Positions 1 to 9,087 of a DNA stretch of 64,000 bases are shown here, piece after piece. Under the pieces are notes generated by a model that was not told where the DNA came from, did not search any database, and saw only the letters and a program-made list of their open reading frames with translations. Within the stretch, counting starts at the first letter, position 1. The number at the start of each line of letters is the position of its first letter. Position numbers and translations under genes: made by a program. The stretch is from Mucilaginibacter jinjuensis (GTDB lineage: Bacteria > Bacteroidota > Bacteroidia > Sphingobacteriales > Sphingobacteriaceae), in assembly GCF_028596025.1 (NCBI RefSeq), contig NZ_CP117167.1:2914001-2978000 (forward strand), in the 5' to 3' direction.

Positions 1-875
1 CCATGCAGAACAGTGGTGTTGAATTTTCGGCCGACTATAATCAACAAATCAACAGAGATTTAAAGTTGAATGCAGGTGTCCATTTTGCGACCATCAAAAA
101 TAAGGTTCTAGACTTATTGCAAGATGGTGAAAAGATCTACAGCGGTGGTTTTAAACCCGGTAATTTCGAACTTACAGAAGTAGGCCATTCTGCAGCTTCT
201 TTCTATGGATATGTTGCTGATGGTATTTTTCAAACGGCACAGGATGTTGCTAATCACGCCAAACAACAAACAGGTACCGGGCCTGGCGATATTAGGTTTA
301 AAGATCTGAATGGAGACGGCGTAATTAACCAGGACGATCAAACCTTTTTGGGGTCACCTATACCAAAACTTACCTATGGCTTTAACGTAGGTGCCGACTT
401 TAAAAACTTCGACCTTAACGTTTATTTTTCGGGTGTTTACGGTAACAAAATTGCAGCTGCTTATGAGTACTATACCTACGGTTTCTTTGTATCAAACTAT
501 AACATGCAAACAGATGCGCTTAACCGCTGGACTGGGCCGGGTACCAGTAATTTTCAGCCGCGTCTGATCGCAAGTGATCCGAACAATAACTCAAGATTAT
601 CAAGCTTTTATTTGCAAAGCGGTTCTTACCTGCGCTTGCAAAATGTTACGCTGGGCTATACATTTCCGCACACGTTGTTGAGTAAAATTGGTATCAAATC
701 AATTCGTATCTATTGTTCGGCGCAAAATCTGCTCACTTTCACTAAGTACAAAGGCTATGATCCGGAAATTGGTACGGGAGTTAATGGTAACGGAGGTACG
801 CTTGATCTGGGTGTTGACCAGGGCATCTATCCGCAAAGCCGGACAGTTACAGCAGGCGCTAATGTATCTTTTTAA
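1..875 (+). CDS. SusC/RagA-family TonB-dependent receptor, C-terminal part (truncated by window edge)
   Basis: About 290 residues of the C-terminal outer-membrane beta-barrel of a SusC-type receptor; the start lies upstream of the window. The sequence shows alternating aromatic/polar strands, a DLNGDG-type acidic loop near residue 105, and a final strand ending in V-S-F, as expected for insertion by the Bam machinery. SusC proteins import oligosaccharides with energy from TonB, paired with a SusD lid lipoprotein, which follows 26 nt downstream. The frame is open to base 1, so the first Met seen is not a start. The family is clear; the substrate can only be guessed from the GH95 and SGNH neighbours. 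Confidence 0.93.
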   Translation, partial: MQNSGVEFSADYNQQINRDLKLNAGVHFATIKNKVLDLLQDGEKIYSGGFKPGNFELTEVGHSAASFYGYVADGIFQTAQDVANHAKQQTGTGPGDIRFKDLNGDGVINQDDQTFLGSPIPKLTYGFNVGADFKNFDLNVYFSGVYGNKIAAAYEYYTYGFFVSNYNMQTDALNRWTGPGTSNFQPRLIASDPNNNSRLSSFYLQSGSYLRLQNVTLGYTFPHTLLSKIGIKSIRIYCSAQNLLTFTKYKGYDPEIGTGVNGNGGTLDLGVDQGIYPQSRTVTAGANVSF

Positions 876-901
876 TCGGTGTTTAATTCTAAAATACGAC
901 A

Positions 902-2365
902 ATGAAAAATTCGAAAATATTATTTGCGGTTATTTTACTTACCAGTTTTACCGGGTGTAAAAAGTTTCTGGATGAAACACCTACGTCGCATTTATCTACC
1001 TCAAGCTATTACCAAACCAGCGACGATGCTGTAAGGGCAGTTACTGACGTTTACCGGTTAATGAAAGACCAGGCATACGGAGGCTATTCGCCTTCATCAT
1101 TCGGCGATATTATGGCTGATGACGCCAACAAAGGTGGTGGCGGTGCATCTGATCAGAGTTTGATCCAGGATCTGAAAACATTTGTAGCCAAAGCCGATAA
1201 TGGCTATGTGTATAATGCATGGCGTGATAACTTTAAGGGTATTTATCTGGCTAATTTGGTACTTCAAAAAGTGCCCGCCATTAACATGGATGCTAAACTA
1301 AAGACACAGGTTCTTGGCGAAGCGCAATGGTTAAGAGGTTACTTTTACCTGCAATTGGTGCGCTTGTTTGGTAATGTGCCGCTCATAAAATCACCAATTG
1401 ACAATGGTGATTATAATGTTCCGCAATCACCAGAGGCCGATGTGTTAGCTTCTATTGAAGCCGATGCTAATGCAGCTATAAACAGCCTTCCCGATAAAAA
1501 TAGTCAGGCCACTTCAGATCTTGGGCGTGCAACGAAAGGCGCTGCACAAGCTTTATTACTGGAAGTTTATATGTGGGAAAAGAAATGGGCGCAGGCGCAG
1601 CAAATTGGTGATGCGATTATTAACTCGGGCGAATACAGTTTAACAACTGATGTAACCAAGAACTGGACTTTGGCAGGAGAATTTGGGCCGGAATCAATTT
1701 TTGAAGTAAACTGTGAAGATATTCCAGGTAAAGGGACCGGAAACCTGCTCAATTTATTTGATGCGCCACGCAATACATGGGGATATGGTTTCGTAGTCCC
1801 ATCTCAAAGCTTGGTGAATGAATTTGAAAAAGGAGATCCACGTTTTAAGGCTACCGTAATAACAAACAATGAATCACTACCAGATGGTACAGTAGCCAAT
1901 ACAACAGTTAGCGAAACCGGATACTGGAATATGAAATACTGGCTTAAAGTAAGTGAAATACCTACCAATAATGGTGGTGGTACGGGCGATGGGCCAACCA
2001 ATGATCGTGTTTACCAGCTTGCCCAAGTGATGCTTTGGACGGCAGAAGCCGCTTTCCATAACGGGGATATTACACATGCAACTGTTTTGGTTAATCAGAT
2101 CAGAGATCGTGCGCGTAAAAGCGGTGGAAACACCGACCAAACCATTTTGCCTGATTACGGTACTGTTACTTTGGATAATATCTATCATGAAATGCGTGTA
2201 GAAACTGCGCTTGGTGAACACCGTAGATGGTATGAGTTAATCAGAACCGGCAGGGCTGCAGCTTTATTACCAAACTTTAAAGCAGGAATTAATGAACATA
2301 TTCCCATTCCGCTAACTGAAGTTCAACTAAGTGGAGGAGTGCTTAAACAGAACCCCGGTTATTGA
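902..2365 (+). CDS. SusD/RagB-family outer-membrane nutrient-binding lipoprotein
   Basis: A 487-residue surface lipoprotein of the SusD family, which caps the SusC barrel and captures glycans. A signal peptide (residues 1-18) ends in a lipobox with Cys19 (FTGC), followed by the usual KKFLDETP-type SusD N-terminus. The helical TPR-like body has the family motif GEAQWLRGYFY near residue 140, and the C-terminus ends in a hydrophilic NPGY, typical of the family. Length is normal. It directly follows the SusC fragment and should be co-transcribed with it. An inverted repeat follows the stop codon. Confidence 0.95.
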   Translation: MKNSKILFAVILLTSFTGCKKFLDETPTSHLSTSSYYQTSDDAVRAVTDVYRLMKDQAYGGYSPSSFGDIMADDANKGGGGASDQSLIQDLKTFVAKADNGYVYNAWRDNFKGIYLANLVLQKVPAINMDAKLKTQVLGEAQWLRGYFYLQLVRLFGNVPLIKSPIDNGDYNVPQSPEADVLASIEADANAAINSLPDKNSQATSDLGRATKGAAQALLLEVYMWEKKWAQAQQIGDAIINSGEYSLTTDVTKNWTLAGEFGPESIFEVNCEDIPGKGTGNLLNLFDAPRNTWGYGFVVPSQSLVNEFEKGDPRFKATVITNNESLPDGTVANTTVSETGYWNMKYWLKVSEIPTNNGGGTGDGPTNDRVYQLAQVMLWTAEAAFHNGDITHATVLVNQIRDRARKSGGNTDQTILPDYGTVTLDNIYHEMRVETALGEHRRWYELIRTGRAAALLPNFKAGINEHIPIPLTEVQLSGGVLKQNPGY

Positions 2366-2427
2366 TTGGGAATAATCCTTTACTAATATCTTAGCCCTGA
2401 TGCTATACAATTAAACGATAAATAAGC

Positions 2428-2459
2428 TCAGCGAAGCCCGGCTCATCGGGCTTCGCCTG
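2428..2459 (+). terminator. Inverted repeat downstream of susD (terminator or attenuator candidate)
   Basis: The arms GCGAAGCCCG (2431-2440) and CGGGCTTCGC (2447-2456) are perfectly complementary around a 6-nt loop. Pairing extends outward by TCA/TGA with one bulged G. The hairpin is GC-rich in an AT-rich intergenic stretch, 65 nt after the susD stop. No clean T-run follows (CTGATTAAATTAATT), so it may be an attenuator or mRNA-stabilising hairpin between susD and the hydrolase gene. Confidence 0.5.
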
Positions 2460-2479
2460 ATTAAATTAATTGGTTATTT

Positions 2480-3741
2480 ATGCCCGGTAAATTGGTTCTG
2501 TTATCTCTGTTTTTATTAATTATGCTTTTTATTACTGGCATGCCAGCTTTTGCGCAATCGAGGCATGTTGATGAAAACTCGGGACTAATCTATATAGGTG
2601 CTAAACCGATAGACAATCAACTGACATATAGCAACTACTATAAAGTAAGGGGTGTTTAGGGCGTTTTTATAGTAAAATAACAGCTAATAAACAGGCAACT
2701 GTGGCATTTTTAGGAGGTTCAATTACATTTAACCCTGGGTGGCGGCAAAAAGTTTGTGCTTATCTGCGTGCGCAATTTCCTGAAACAAAATTTAAATTCA
2801 TAATAGCCGGAATACCATCATTAGGTAGCCTGCCACACGCTTTTCGTTTGCAACGTGATGTGCTTGATTCTGGGAAGGTAGATCTACTGTTTATCGAGGC
2901 TGCTGTTAATGACAGGGTTAATAAAACAGATAGCCTTACACAAATAAGGGATTTAGAGGGCATTGTACGCCATGCAAAAGGAAGTAATCCGGCCATGGAT
3001 ATTGTATTGATGGAATTTGCCGACCCGAACAAAACACACGATTATAATATTGGAATAATACCGGCTGAAATCGCCAATCACGAATTAATTGCCGAGCATT
3101 ATCAGCTGCCATCCATCAACCTGGCGAAAGAAATATATGATAAACTATTAGCCCATGAATTTAACTGGCAGGATGATTTTAAAGATCTCCATCCCGCGCC
3201 ATTTGGACAGGAATTATATTTTGTATCTATCAGATCTCTTTTAGAAGACTGCTTTAAAGAAAAGGCTCAAGGAAGCAATAAAATTTATAGTCTTCCACAT
3301 CAGCTTAACACATACAGCTTTACTAATGGTAGCTACTACGATATTAAAAATGCTGAACATGTTGCCGGTTGGCGAATAGACAAGCACTGGAAACCTGTAG
3401 ACAACGTAGGTACACGAGACGGTTTTGTTGATATACCTGTTTTGAGTGCTGAAGAGCCAGGTGCGAGCTTAATATTGCCGTTTAGCGGAAATGCAATAGG
3501 TATCGCTGTACTTTCTGGTCCAGATGCCGGGACAATCATTTATAGCATAGATGGTGCTGAAACGAAACATACGGACTTATATACCGAATGGAGCAACTGG
3601 CTGCACTTACCATGGTATGTGCTATTAGGTAACGGGTTAAAACCCGGAGATCATAGACTTAAAATAACAATAGATAATTCTAAAAACAAAGACAGTAAAG
3701 GGAATGCCTGCCGGATTGTATATTTCTTTAAGAATAACTAA
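2480..3741 (+). pseudogene. SGNH/GDSL-type hydrolase (carbohydrate esterase-like), split by a one-base frameshift
   Basis: The ATG at 2480 opens a signal peptide (MPGKLVLLSL... to AFAQ, about 26 residues) and a mature N-terminus that stops at TAG 2657-2659. The catalytic domain continues in the next frame (GRFYSKITANKQATVAFLGG...). It has block I GGSIT, a block III-like AAVNDR and a block V-like DLHP, followed by a C-terminal beta domain. Restoring one G in GGTG(G)T at about 2654 joins the two parts as ...VRGGLGRFYSK..., the expected family sequence. A GTG at 2701 could start the second part, but it would lack a signal peptide and leader strand. Known relatives deacylate plant or algal glycans. 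Either a recent pseudogene or a sequence error. Confidence 0.75.
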
Positions 3742-3967
3742 ATATTAGTTGTGACATTTTTATTGAATTGATTTATCTATAATGATTAATAGTTGATTGT
3801 AAGTTATCATAGTGTTCTATTTGACTGATACTGATATAAGATAATCCATCCAATTTGGAGATTAATCCATTTTTATACTTCTATTGTGCAGGTAATTTTA
3901 TTTACCATTTATAACCATTTTTAATACCTGCTTTACAGATCCAGTAATGATCATTAATTATAAAATT

Positions 3968-6313
3968 ATGCATGGACTAAATTTAAAAAGATGCATGCAA
4001 CTAACAATTATTTGCCTCTTAAATGGACATTTCATTAATGCACAAACACGGCAATTAAAGCTATGGTATAATAAGCCTGCACTTCGCTGGGAAGAAACTG
4101 TTCCGTTAGGCAACGGCCGCTTGGGTTTGATGCCGGATGGGGGAGTAGTTCAGGAAAATATTGTACTGAATGATATTACGCTTTGGTCTGGCGCACCGCA
4201 GGATGCCAATAATTATGAAGCTTATAAAAGCTTACCAGAGATACGCAAGCTAATTGCAGATGGAAAAAATAACGAAGCACAGGCACTGGTTGATCAGAAA
4301 TTTATTTGTAAAGGTGTAGGCTCGGGCGGAGTACCCTTTGGCTGTTATCAGGTATTAGGAAATCTTGCACTTAACTTTAAATATAACGGACAGTCTGCCC
4401 AGCCAAAGTTTACAGCTTACCATCGCGAATTGTCTTTAAACGATGCTATTGCCAGATGTTCCTTTAAAGTGGGCAACATAATCTATAAACGAGAATATTT
4501 GACCAGTTTTGGCGATGATGTTAGTATAGTGAAGCTATCGGCCGATCAATTACATCAGCTGAATTTCACCATTGATCTTTCCAGGGCTGAAAGATCTAAG
4601 ACCACAGCTTCTGACCATATCATCGAAATGGATGGACAGCTGCCGGGCGGTACAAAAACGGGAGGGATGAAATATCTGGCAAAAGTTAAGGCCAGTGTAA
4701 AAGATGGGAGAGTAACTGTCAATGGCAATAAGCTTGTTATAGAAGGTGCTTCCGAAGCAATTATTTATATTTCTACGGCCACCAATTTTAATAATCCAGG
4801 TTATAGGCAAAAAGTTGATCAGTTGCTCCATGCAGCATTGGCAAAATCTTATGCTGTCGAGTTGAGCCAGCACGAAACTGGTTTTCATAAATTGTTTAAC
4901 CGGGTTAGCGTAGTTATTAATAACAACAAGGCCGAAAATGTGCCAACTGATGAGCGCCTGATCAATTTTCGAACTAATCCTGATGCTGATACCGGCTTAC
5001 CTGTTTTGTTTTACCAGTTAGGTCGTTATTTAACCATTTGCAGTACAAGGGTTGGCTTATTGCCGCCCAATCTTCAGGGTTTATGGGCTAACCAGATACA
5101 AACTCCCTGGAATGGTGATTACCATCTGGATGTAAATGTACAAATGAACCACTGGCCGGTAGAGGTATCGAACCTTTCGGAACTTGATCTGCCTTTGGCC
5201 GAATTGGTAAAAGGTATGCTGAAAAATGGCGAGCGTACGGCTAAAGCTTATTATAATGCCGATGGTTGGGTAGCACACGTGATTACCAATATTTGGGGGT
5301 TTACAGAGCCCGGTGAAAGCGCATCATGGGGCGTAACCAAATCGGGTTCGGGCTGGTTGTGCAATAATTTATGGGAGCATTATGCCTTCTCTCAAGATAA
5401 AAACTATTTAAAATCTATTTACCCGATTTTAAAAGGTTCAGCCAGGTTTTACAGCAGTATGTTGATACATGATCAGCAAACCGGCTGGCTGGTTACATCT
5501 CCCTCATCATCTCCAGAGAATAGTTTCTACTTGCCAGATGGCCAGACAGCAAGCATCTGTCAGGGGCCAACTATCGATAACCAGATCATTCGTGAATTAT
5601 TTAATAATGTAATTGCCGCTTCCAGAATTCTGGGAGGGGATAAAGGCTTTCGCGATTCGCTCAACACTAAACTTAAACAGTTACCTCCGGCAGGCCGAAT
5701 CAGCAAAGATGGCCGGATCATGGAGTGGCTGGAAGATTATAAAGAGACGGATATTCATCACAGGCATATATCGCACCTTTATGGTTTATACCCGGCTTCC
5801 TTAATTACAACGGAAGCCACGCCTGATTTAGCTGAGGCCTGCAAAAAAACCTTAGATGTTCGCGGTGATGACGGGCCGAGCTGGTCGATCGCCTACAAGC
5901 AATTATTCTGGGCCAGGCTGCACGATGGTAACCGCGCTTATAAACTATTTAAAGAAATCATGAAGCCGACCTTTAAAACCGATATTAATTATGGAGCGGG
6001 CGGAGGAGTATATGCCAATTTATTATCGGCCGGGCCCCCTTTCCAAATCGATGGTAATTTTGGTGGCGCAGCTGGCATAGCTGAAATGCTATTACAAAGC
6101 CATGCTGGGTTCATTGAATTATTACCCGCTTTGCCCGACGCCTGGAAAGCATCGGGCGAGGTAATTGGATTAAAAGCACGTGGCAATTATACGGTGCGTT
6201 TTAAATGGCAAAACGGTAAAGTAAGCAGTTATTGTATTACTTCGGCCCAATCTAAAAAGATCAAGGTTAAGATCAATGGCTTTTTAAAAACGATTGTGAC
6301 AACTAAGGCTTAG
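3968..6313 (+). CDS. GH95 family alpha-L-fucosidase, secreted
   Basis: A glycoside hydrolase of about 781 residues. The N-terminus (LKLWYNKPA, then LGNGRLGLM and NDITLWSG) is the typical GH95 beta-sandwich start. The (alpha/alpha)6 barrel carries NLQGLW, DVNVQMNHW with the paired Asn residues, SPSSSPEN with the candidate acid Glu, and QIDGNFG with the candidate base-assisting Asp. Members remove terminal alpha-1,2-L-fucose, and some act on L-galactose. An ATG at 3947 is also in frame, but 3968 gives a better signal peptide ending at INAQ. Together with SusCD and the SGNH hydrolase this suggests a fucosylated, acylated plant or algal glycan as substrate (inference). Confidence 0.92.
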   Translation: MHGLNLKRCMQLTIICLLNGHFINAQTRQLKLWYNKPALRWEETVPLGNGRLGLMPDGGVVQENIVLNDITLWSGAPQDANNYEAYKSLPEIRKLIADGKNNEAQALVDQKFICKGVGSGGVPFGCYQVLGNLALNFKYNGQSAQPKFTAYHRELSLNDAIARCSFKVGNIIYKREYLTSFGDDVSIVKLSADQLHQLNFTIDLSRAERSKTTASDHIIEMDGQLPGGTKTGGMKYLAKVKASVKDGRVTVNGNKLVIEGASEAIIYISTATNFNNPGYRQKVDQLLHAALAKSYAVELSQHETGFHKLFNRVSVVINNNKAENVPTDERLINFRTNPDADTGLPVLFYQLGRYLTICSTRVGLLPPNLQGLWANQIQTPWNGDYHLDVNVQMNHWPVEVSNLSELDLPLAELVKGMLKNGERTAKAYYNADGWVAHVITNIWGFTEPGESASWGVTKSGSGWLCNNLWEHYAFSQDKNYLKSIYPILKGSARFYSSMLIHDQQTGWLVTSPSSSPENSFYLPDGQTASICQGPTIDNQIIRELFNNVIAASRILGGDKGFRDSLNTKLKQLPPAGRISKDGRIMEWLEDYKETDIHHRHISHLYGLYPASLITTEATPDLAEACKKTLDVRGDDGPSWSIAYKQLFWARLHDGNRAYKLFKEIMKPTFKTDINYGAGGGVYANLLSAGPPFQIDGNFGGAAGIAEMLLQSHAGFIELLPALPDAWKASGEVIGLKARGNYTVRFKWQNGKVSSYCITSAQSKKIKVKINGFLKTIVTTKA

Positions 6314-6391
6314 ATCGATATACCAAACCCTGGAAAAAGACGAAATTAAGGCTAAACAGCATTTATTATCTTTGTGATTCTATGAATTTGC

Positions 6392-6739
6392 TTAATGGCT
6401 ATTGTTTAGCTGGTTAAAATCAAGGGATACAAAGTTCATACAATAACGTTTAATGGTTTTATTATCCAACTGGCTACCTAGATCTTTAGCTTTGCCTTTC
6501 AGTACAACCGTCAGTAATTGGTTCGGATAAGCTGCACCCAGGTTCACCAGTACCATGCTGCCGATATCTTTACTGCCATAGACTTTGCCCTGCACGCTCA
6601 CGGTTTTTCCAACAGCGTTTTTCAGGTCGCCGCAATTGTAACAGATATCGATGGTAACAATATGATTTTTGATACTTGGGAAGAAGCAGAGCGAGAAGTT
6701 GCGGATTGTCAGGCAGGTATTATTATAAAGTTGTAACGC
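6392..6739 (-). pseudogene. Remnant of a small OB-fold protein
   Basis: The minus-strand frame is open from 6739 to 6392 but has no ATG. It encodes CGDLKNAVGKTVSVQGKVYG, then MVLVNLGAAYPNQLLTVVLK and LDNKTI. This resembles the core of small secreted Bacteroidota OB-fold proteins (beta strands V-x-G-K-V and VNLGAAYP). After NKTIK the expected second V-x-G-K strand is missing and the frame runs into unrelated residues and a stop. The signal peptide region is also unrecognisable. A GTG at 6601 could start a 69-residue product. I read it as a decayed gene; recognition is from memory of the family only. Confidence 0.45.
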
Positions 6740-6764
6740 CTAATATACAGCTAAATCGCGGGCG

Positions 6765-6778
6765 GCCCCTTGCGGGGC
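6765..6778. other. Short GC hairpin in the intergenic stretch before the desaturase gene
   Basis: GCCCC (6765-6769) and GGGGC (6774-6778) pair around a 4-nt loop. The rest of 6740-7014 is AT-rich and shows no convincing gene or recognisable promoter. The hairpin lacks a T-run. Confidence 0.25.
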
Positions 6779-7014
6779 ATTAAGAATTGTTTATGTCCGT
6801 ATTGTGTTTTCACATTTCCTTATTCCTCTTTATTAATGTTATTTGTTTGTAACTAATAACATTTACCATACCCCATTGCATTACTTCATTTAATTATCAA
6901 GTAATAATCCTAACCGCAGAGGTGTGTTTACACAACGATGTAAAAATCCCTTCGAGTAATTTTGTTGTAAGCAGGAAAGACTGGATTATTTCCTCCGTCA
7001 CCAAAAAACTTAGA

Positions 7015-8076
7015 ATGCCTTTTTTAGATAATGTATTACAACGCCCTTCCTATGGATGGAAAGATGAAGATGGGGAACTGGTTAGGCCAACTAACAGCCA
7101 AATTTTTAAGGAATTTTTTTCACGGCTAAACATATTGAAGTCCCGCAAAAACTGGCTTCCATTTTTTAGCTGGTTAAAAGTTGCGTGTCTGGCTGTATTT
7201 TTTGTGTTTTTTATTATCCATTATTTAAGCTGGTGGACAATACTTGCCGCTTTTATTTACGGAATGGTTATCATGGGTACGCATGGTACCATCTGGCACC
7301 ATCGTTATTGTACACATGGGGCTTATAAGTTTAAAAATATTTTTTGGCGCTTCATCACCCAAAACCTAACCATTAATGTTATTCCGGAGGAAATTTATGT
7401 GATCTCCCATCACGTACACCATTCAAAATCCGACCAACCCGGCGATCCTTACAATGCGCAAGCTGGCTTTCTTTATTGTTTTTTGGCGGATGTTAATCAT
7501 CAACCTATAGCCAAAAACTTAAGCGAAGGGGACTACAATAGAGTTAAACTATTGATGAAACATACCGGTGTTACTGCCAATACTTATGTCCAATACCAAA
7601 AATGGGGTTCTTATGTTAACCCATACCGCGCTATTTTATCGTGGATATTAAACTGGTGTTTCTGGTATGGCGCGTTTTACTTACTTGGAGGAAACCCTTT
7701 AGCCTGTAGTTTATTCGGCGCCGCCGGATTTTGGGCCGTAGGTGTGCGAACGTTCAATTATGACGGGCATGCCAAAGGAAAGGACAAACAACGTGAGGGA
7801 ATAGATTATAATCAAAATGATAAATCCATCAATCAGCTTTGGCCGGGCATAGTTGCCGGTGAATGGCATAATAACCATCATTTGTATCCTAAGAGTGCCC
7901 GTAGCGGCTTCAAACCGTACCAGATAGATCTTGCCTGGTACTACATTAAGTTAATGAATCATCTGGGCGCGGTTAGCACTTACAGGGATAATAAGAAACA
8001 GTTTTATGAGCGATATTATCTTCCTCATAAAATGGTACCACGAATTGATACCAACACAGCATCATTGGTTAAATAA
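7015..8076 (+). CDS. Fatty-acid (acyl-CoA type) desaturase, membrane di-iron enzyme
   Basis: A membrane desaturase of about 353 residues. All three histidine boxes are present: HRYCTH (H-x4-H), HHVHH and HNNHH, the last within EWHNNHHLYP; these bind the di-iron centre. Hydrophobic segments lie before box 1 and between boxes 2 and 3. The enzyme introduces a cis double bond into acyl chains at the inner membrane and adjusts fluidity. An in-frame GTG at 6922 would add 31 residues. I chose ATG 7015 because the family N-terminus begins about here (MPFLDNVLQRPSYGW). A DUF892 gene follows closely. Confidence 0.9.
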   Translation: MPFLDNVLQRPSYGWKDEDGELVRPTNSQIFKEFFSRLNILKSRKNWLPFFSWLKVACLAVFFVFFIIHYLSWWTILAAFIYGMVIMGTHGTIWHHRYCTHGAYKFKNIFWRFITQNLTINVIPEEIYVISHHVHHSKSDQPGDPYNAQAGFLYCFLADVNHQPIAKNLSEGDYNRVKLLMKHTGVTANTYVQYQKWGSYVNPYRAILSWILNWCFWYGAFYLLGGNPLACSLFGAAGFWAVGVRTFNYDGHAKGKDKQREGIDYNQNDKSINQLWPGIVAGEWHNNHHLYPKSARSGFKPYQIDLAWYYIKLMNHLGAVSTYRDNKKQFYERYYLPHKMVPRIDTNTASLVK

Positions 8077-8110
8077 AAAAGAATTTTCACGCCTCTTAAA
8101 AAATCTATTT

Positions 8111-8632
8111 ATGAATGATCCTAATCAAAATACGCAATCATCCGGCTTAACCCTTGAGCCGCAACAATTAAGAGACTTTTTTATAAGTCACCTTAACAGG
8201 ATATACTGTGCCAAAGCACACTTGGTTGAAAGATTACCGGAACTCGCAGATCAAGCACAATTTCGTGATCTGAGGTATGCCATTATCGAAACAATGGAAG
8301 ATATTGACAGGCAAATTGCCCGAATGGATGAAGTATTTGTGCTATTGGATGAGAAGCCTTCTATTGAAAAACATGATGAATTAATCGATTTTTTGGAAAA
8401 TGGATTCGCAGCAAACTACCAGCAAGTTGATGACTTGGTTTTGCGGGATTTATCTATACTTTTCTACCTGTCGCTGGTTGAAAGCATAGAGGTTGCATCC
8501 TTTCACATTCTATTAATGGCAGCTGATAAAATGCATAGCAAACAAATTAAACAATTACTCCAGGAAAATTTTGATGAATCTAAAGCCGACCGCTCCTTAT
8601 TCACCCAAATTACAGCGAAATATATTAATTAA
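8111..8632 (+). CDS. DUF892 (YciE/YciF-like) ferritin-like protein
   Basis: About 173 residues, all-helical, matching the DUF892 pattern: LRDFFISHLNRIYCAKAHL, then helices with E and H residues that in this family can form a ferritin-like di-metal site. A longer frame starts at 8006, inside the desaturase gene; MNDPNQNTQ at 8111 is the natural start. Relatives are induced by osmotic and other stresses, and their biochemistry is unknown. It lies 34 nt after the desaturase stop, so co-transcription is likely. A second DUF892 domain occurs in the fusion at 56145-58385. Confidence 0.8.
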   Translation: MNDPNQNTQSSGLTLEPQQLRDFFISHLNRIYCAKAHLVERLPELADQAQFRDLRYAIIETMEDIDRQIARMDEVFVLLDEKPSIEKHDELIDFLENGFAANYQQVDDLVLRDLSILFYLSLVESIEVASFHILLMAADKMHSKQIKQLLQENFDESKADRSLFTQITAKYIN

Positions 8633-8658
8633 ATAGTCCATAATTAACCATTGTTGTT

Positions 8659-9054
8659 ATGAATACCTCCTGCATTAATAAAGTTATGTTAGTTGGCCAC
8701 CTGGGTAAAGACCCCGAACTGCGATACATCGAGTGTAATGTAGCCGTTGTAAGCTTTCCATTAGCGACCACGGAGTATTGGGCGAAAAATGGCGTAAAAA
8801 CCGAGCATATAGAATGGCACAATATTGTAATGTGGCGTGGTACAGCAGAAAGCGCAGCAGAGGTTCTTAAAAAGGGGGAACTTGTTTATTTAGAAGGAAA
8901 GATAAAGACCCACCATTTTGAAGAAAAGACCGGGATAAAAAAATATATCACAGAAGTAGTGGCCGACAAATTTATACTGTTAGGTAAAAGCAGCAATGTT
9001 GAAAGAGTTATGCCTGTTAAAGCAGATTATGAAATCAATTATAAACATGGTTAA
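8659..9054 (+). CDS. ssb: Single-stranded DNA-binding protein, short form without acidic tail
   Basis: 131 residues with the SSB OB-fold: NKVMLVGHLGKDPELRY at the N-terminus, then VVSFPLATTEYW, EWHNIVMW and GELVYLEGKIKTHHF. It stops soon after the fold (MPVKADYEINYKHG). It lacks the disordered linker and the acidic D-D-x-x-F tip that housekeeping SSBs use to recruit partners. It is therefore probably an accessory SSB rather than the main replication protein. It sits 26 nt after the DUF892 gene and 33 nt before cheB. Confidence 0.9.
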   Translation: MNTSCINKVMLVGHLGKDPELRYIECNVAVVSFPLATTEYWAKNGVKTEHIEWHNIVMWRGTAESAAEVLKKGELVYLEGKIKTHHFEEKTGIKKYITEVVADKFILLGKSSNVERVMPVKADYEINYKHG

Positions 9055-9087
9055 GAGCGGGCCTGAGTTATAAATATAAAATGAGAA

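Noticed and set aside
6518..6736. Plus-strand 72-residue frame over the OB-fold remnant
   Set aside because: It is the antisense of the better-supported minus-strand OB-fold frame and has no recognisable protein features.
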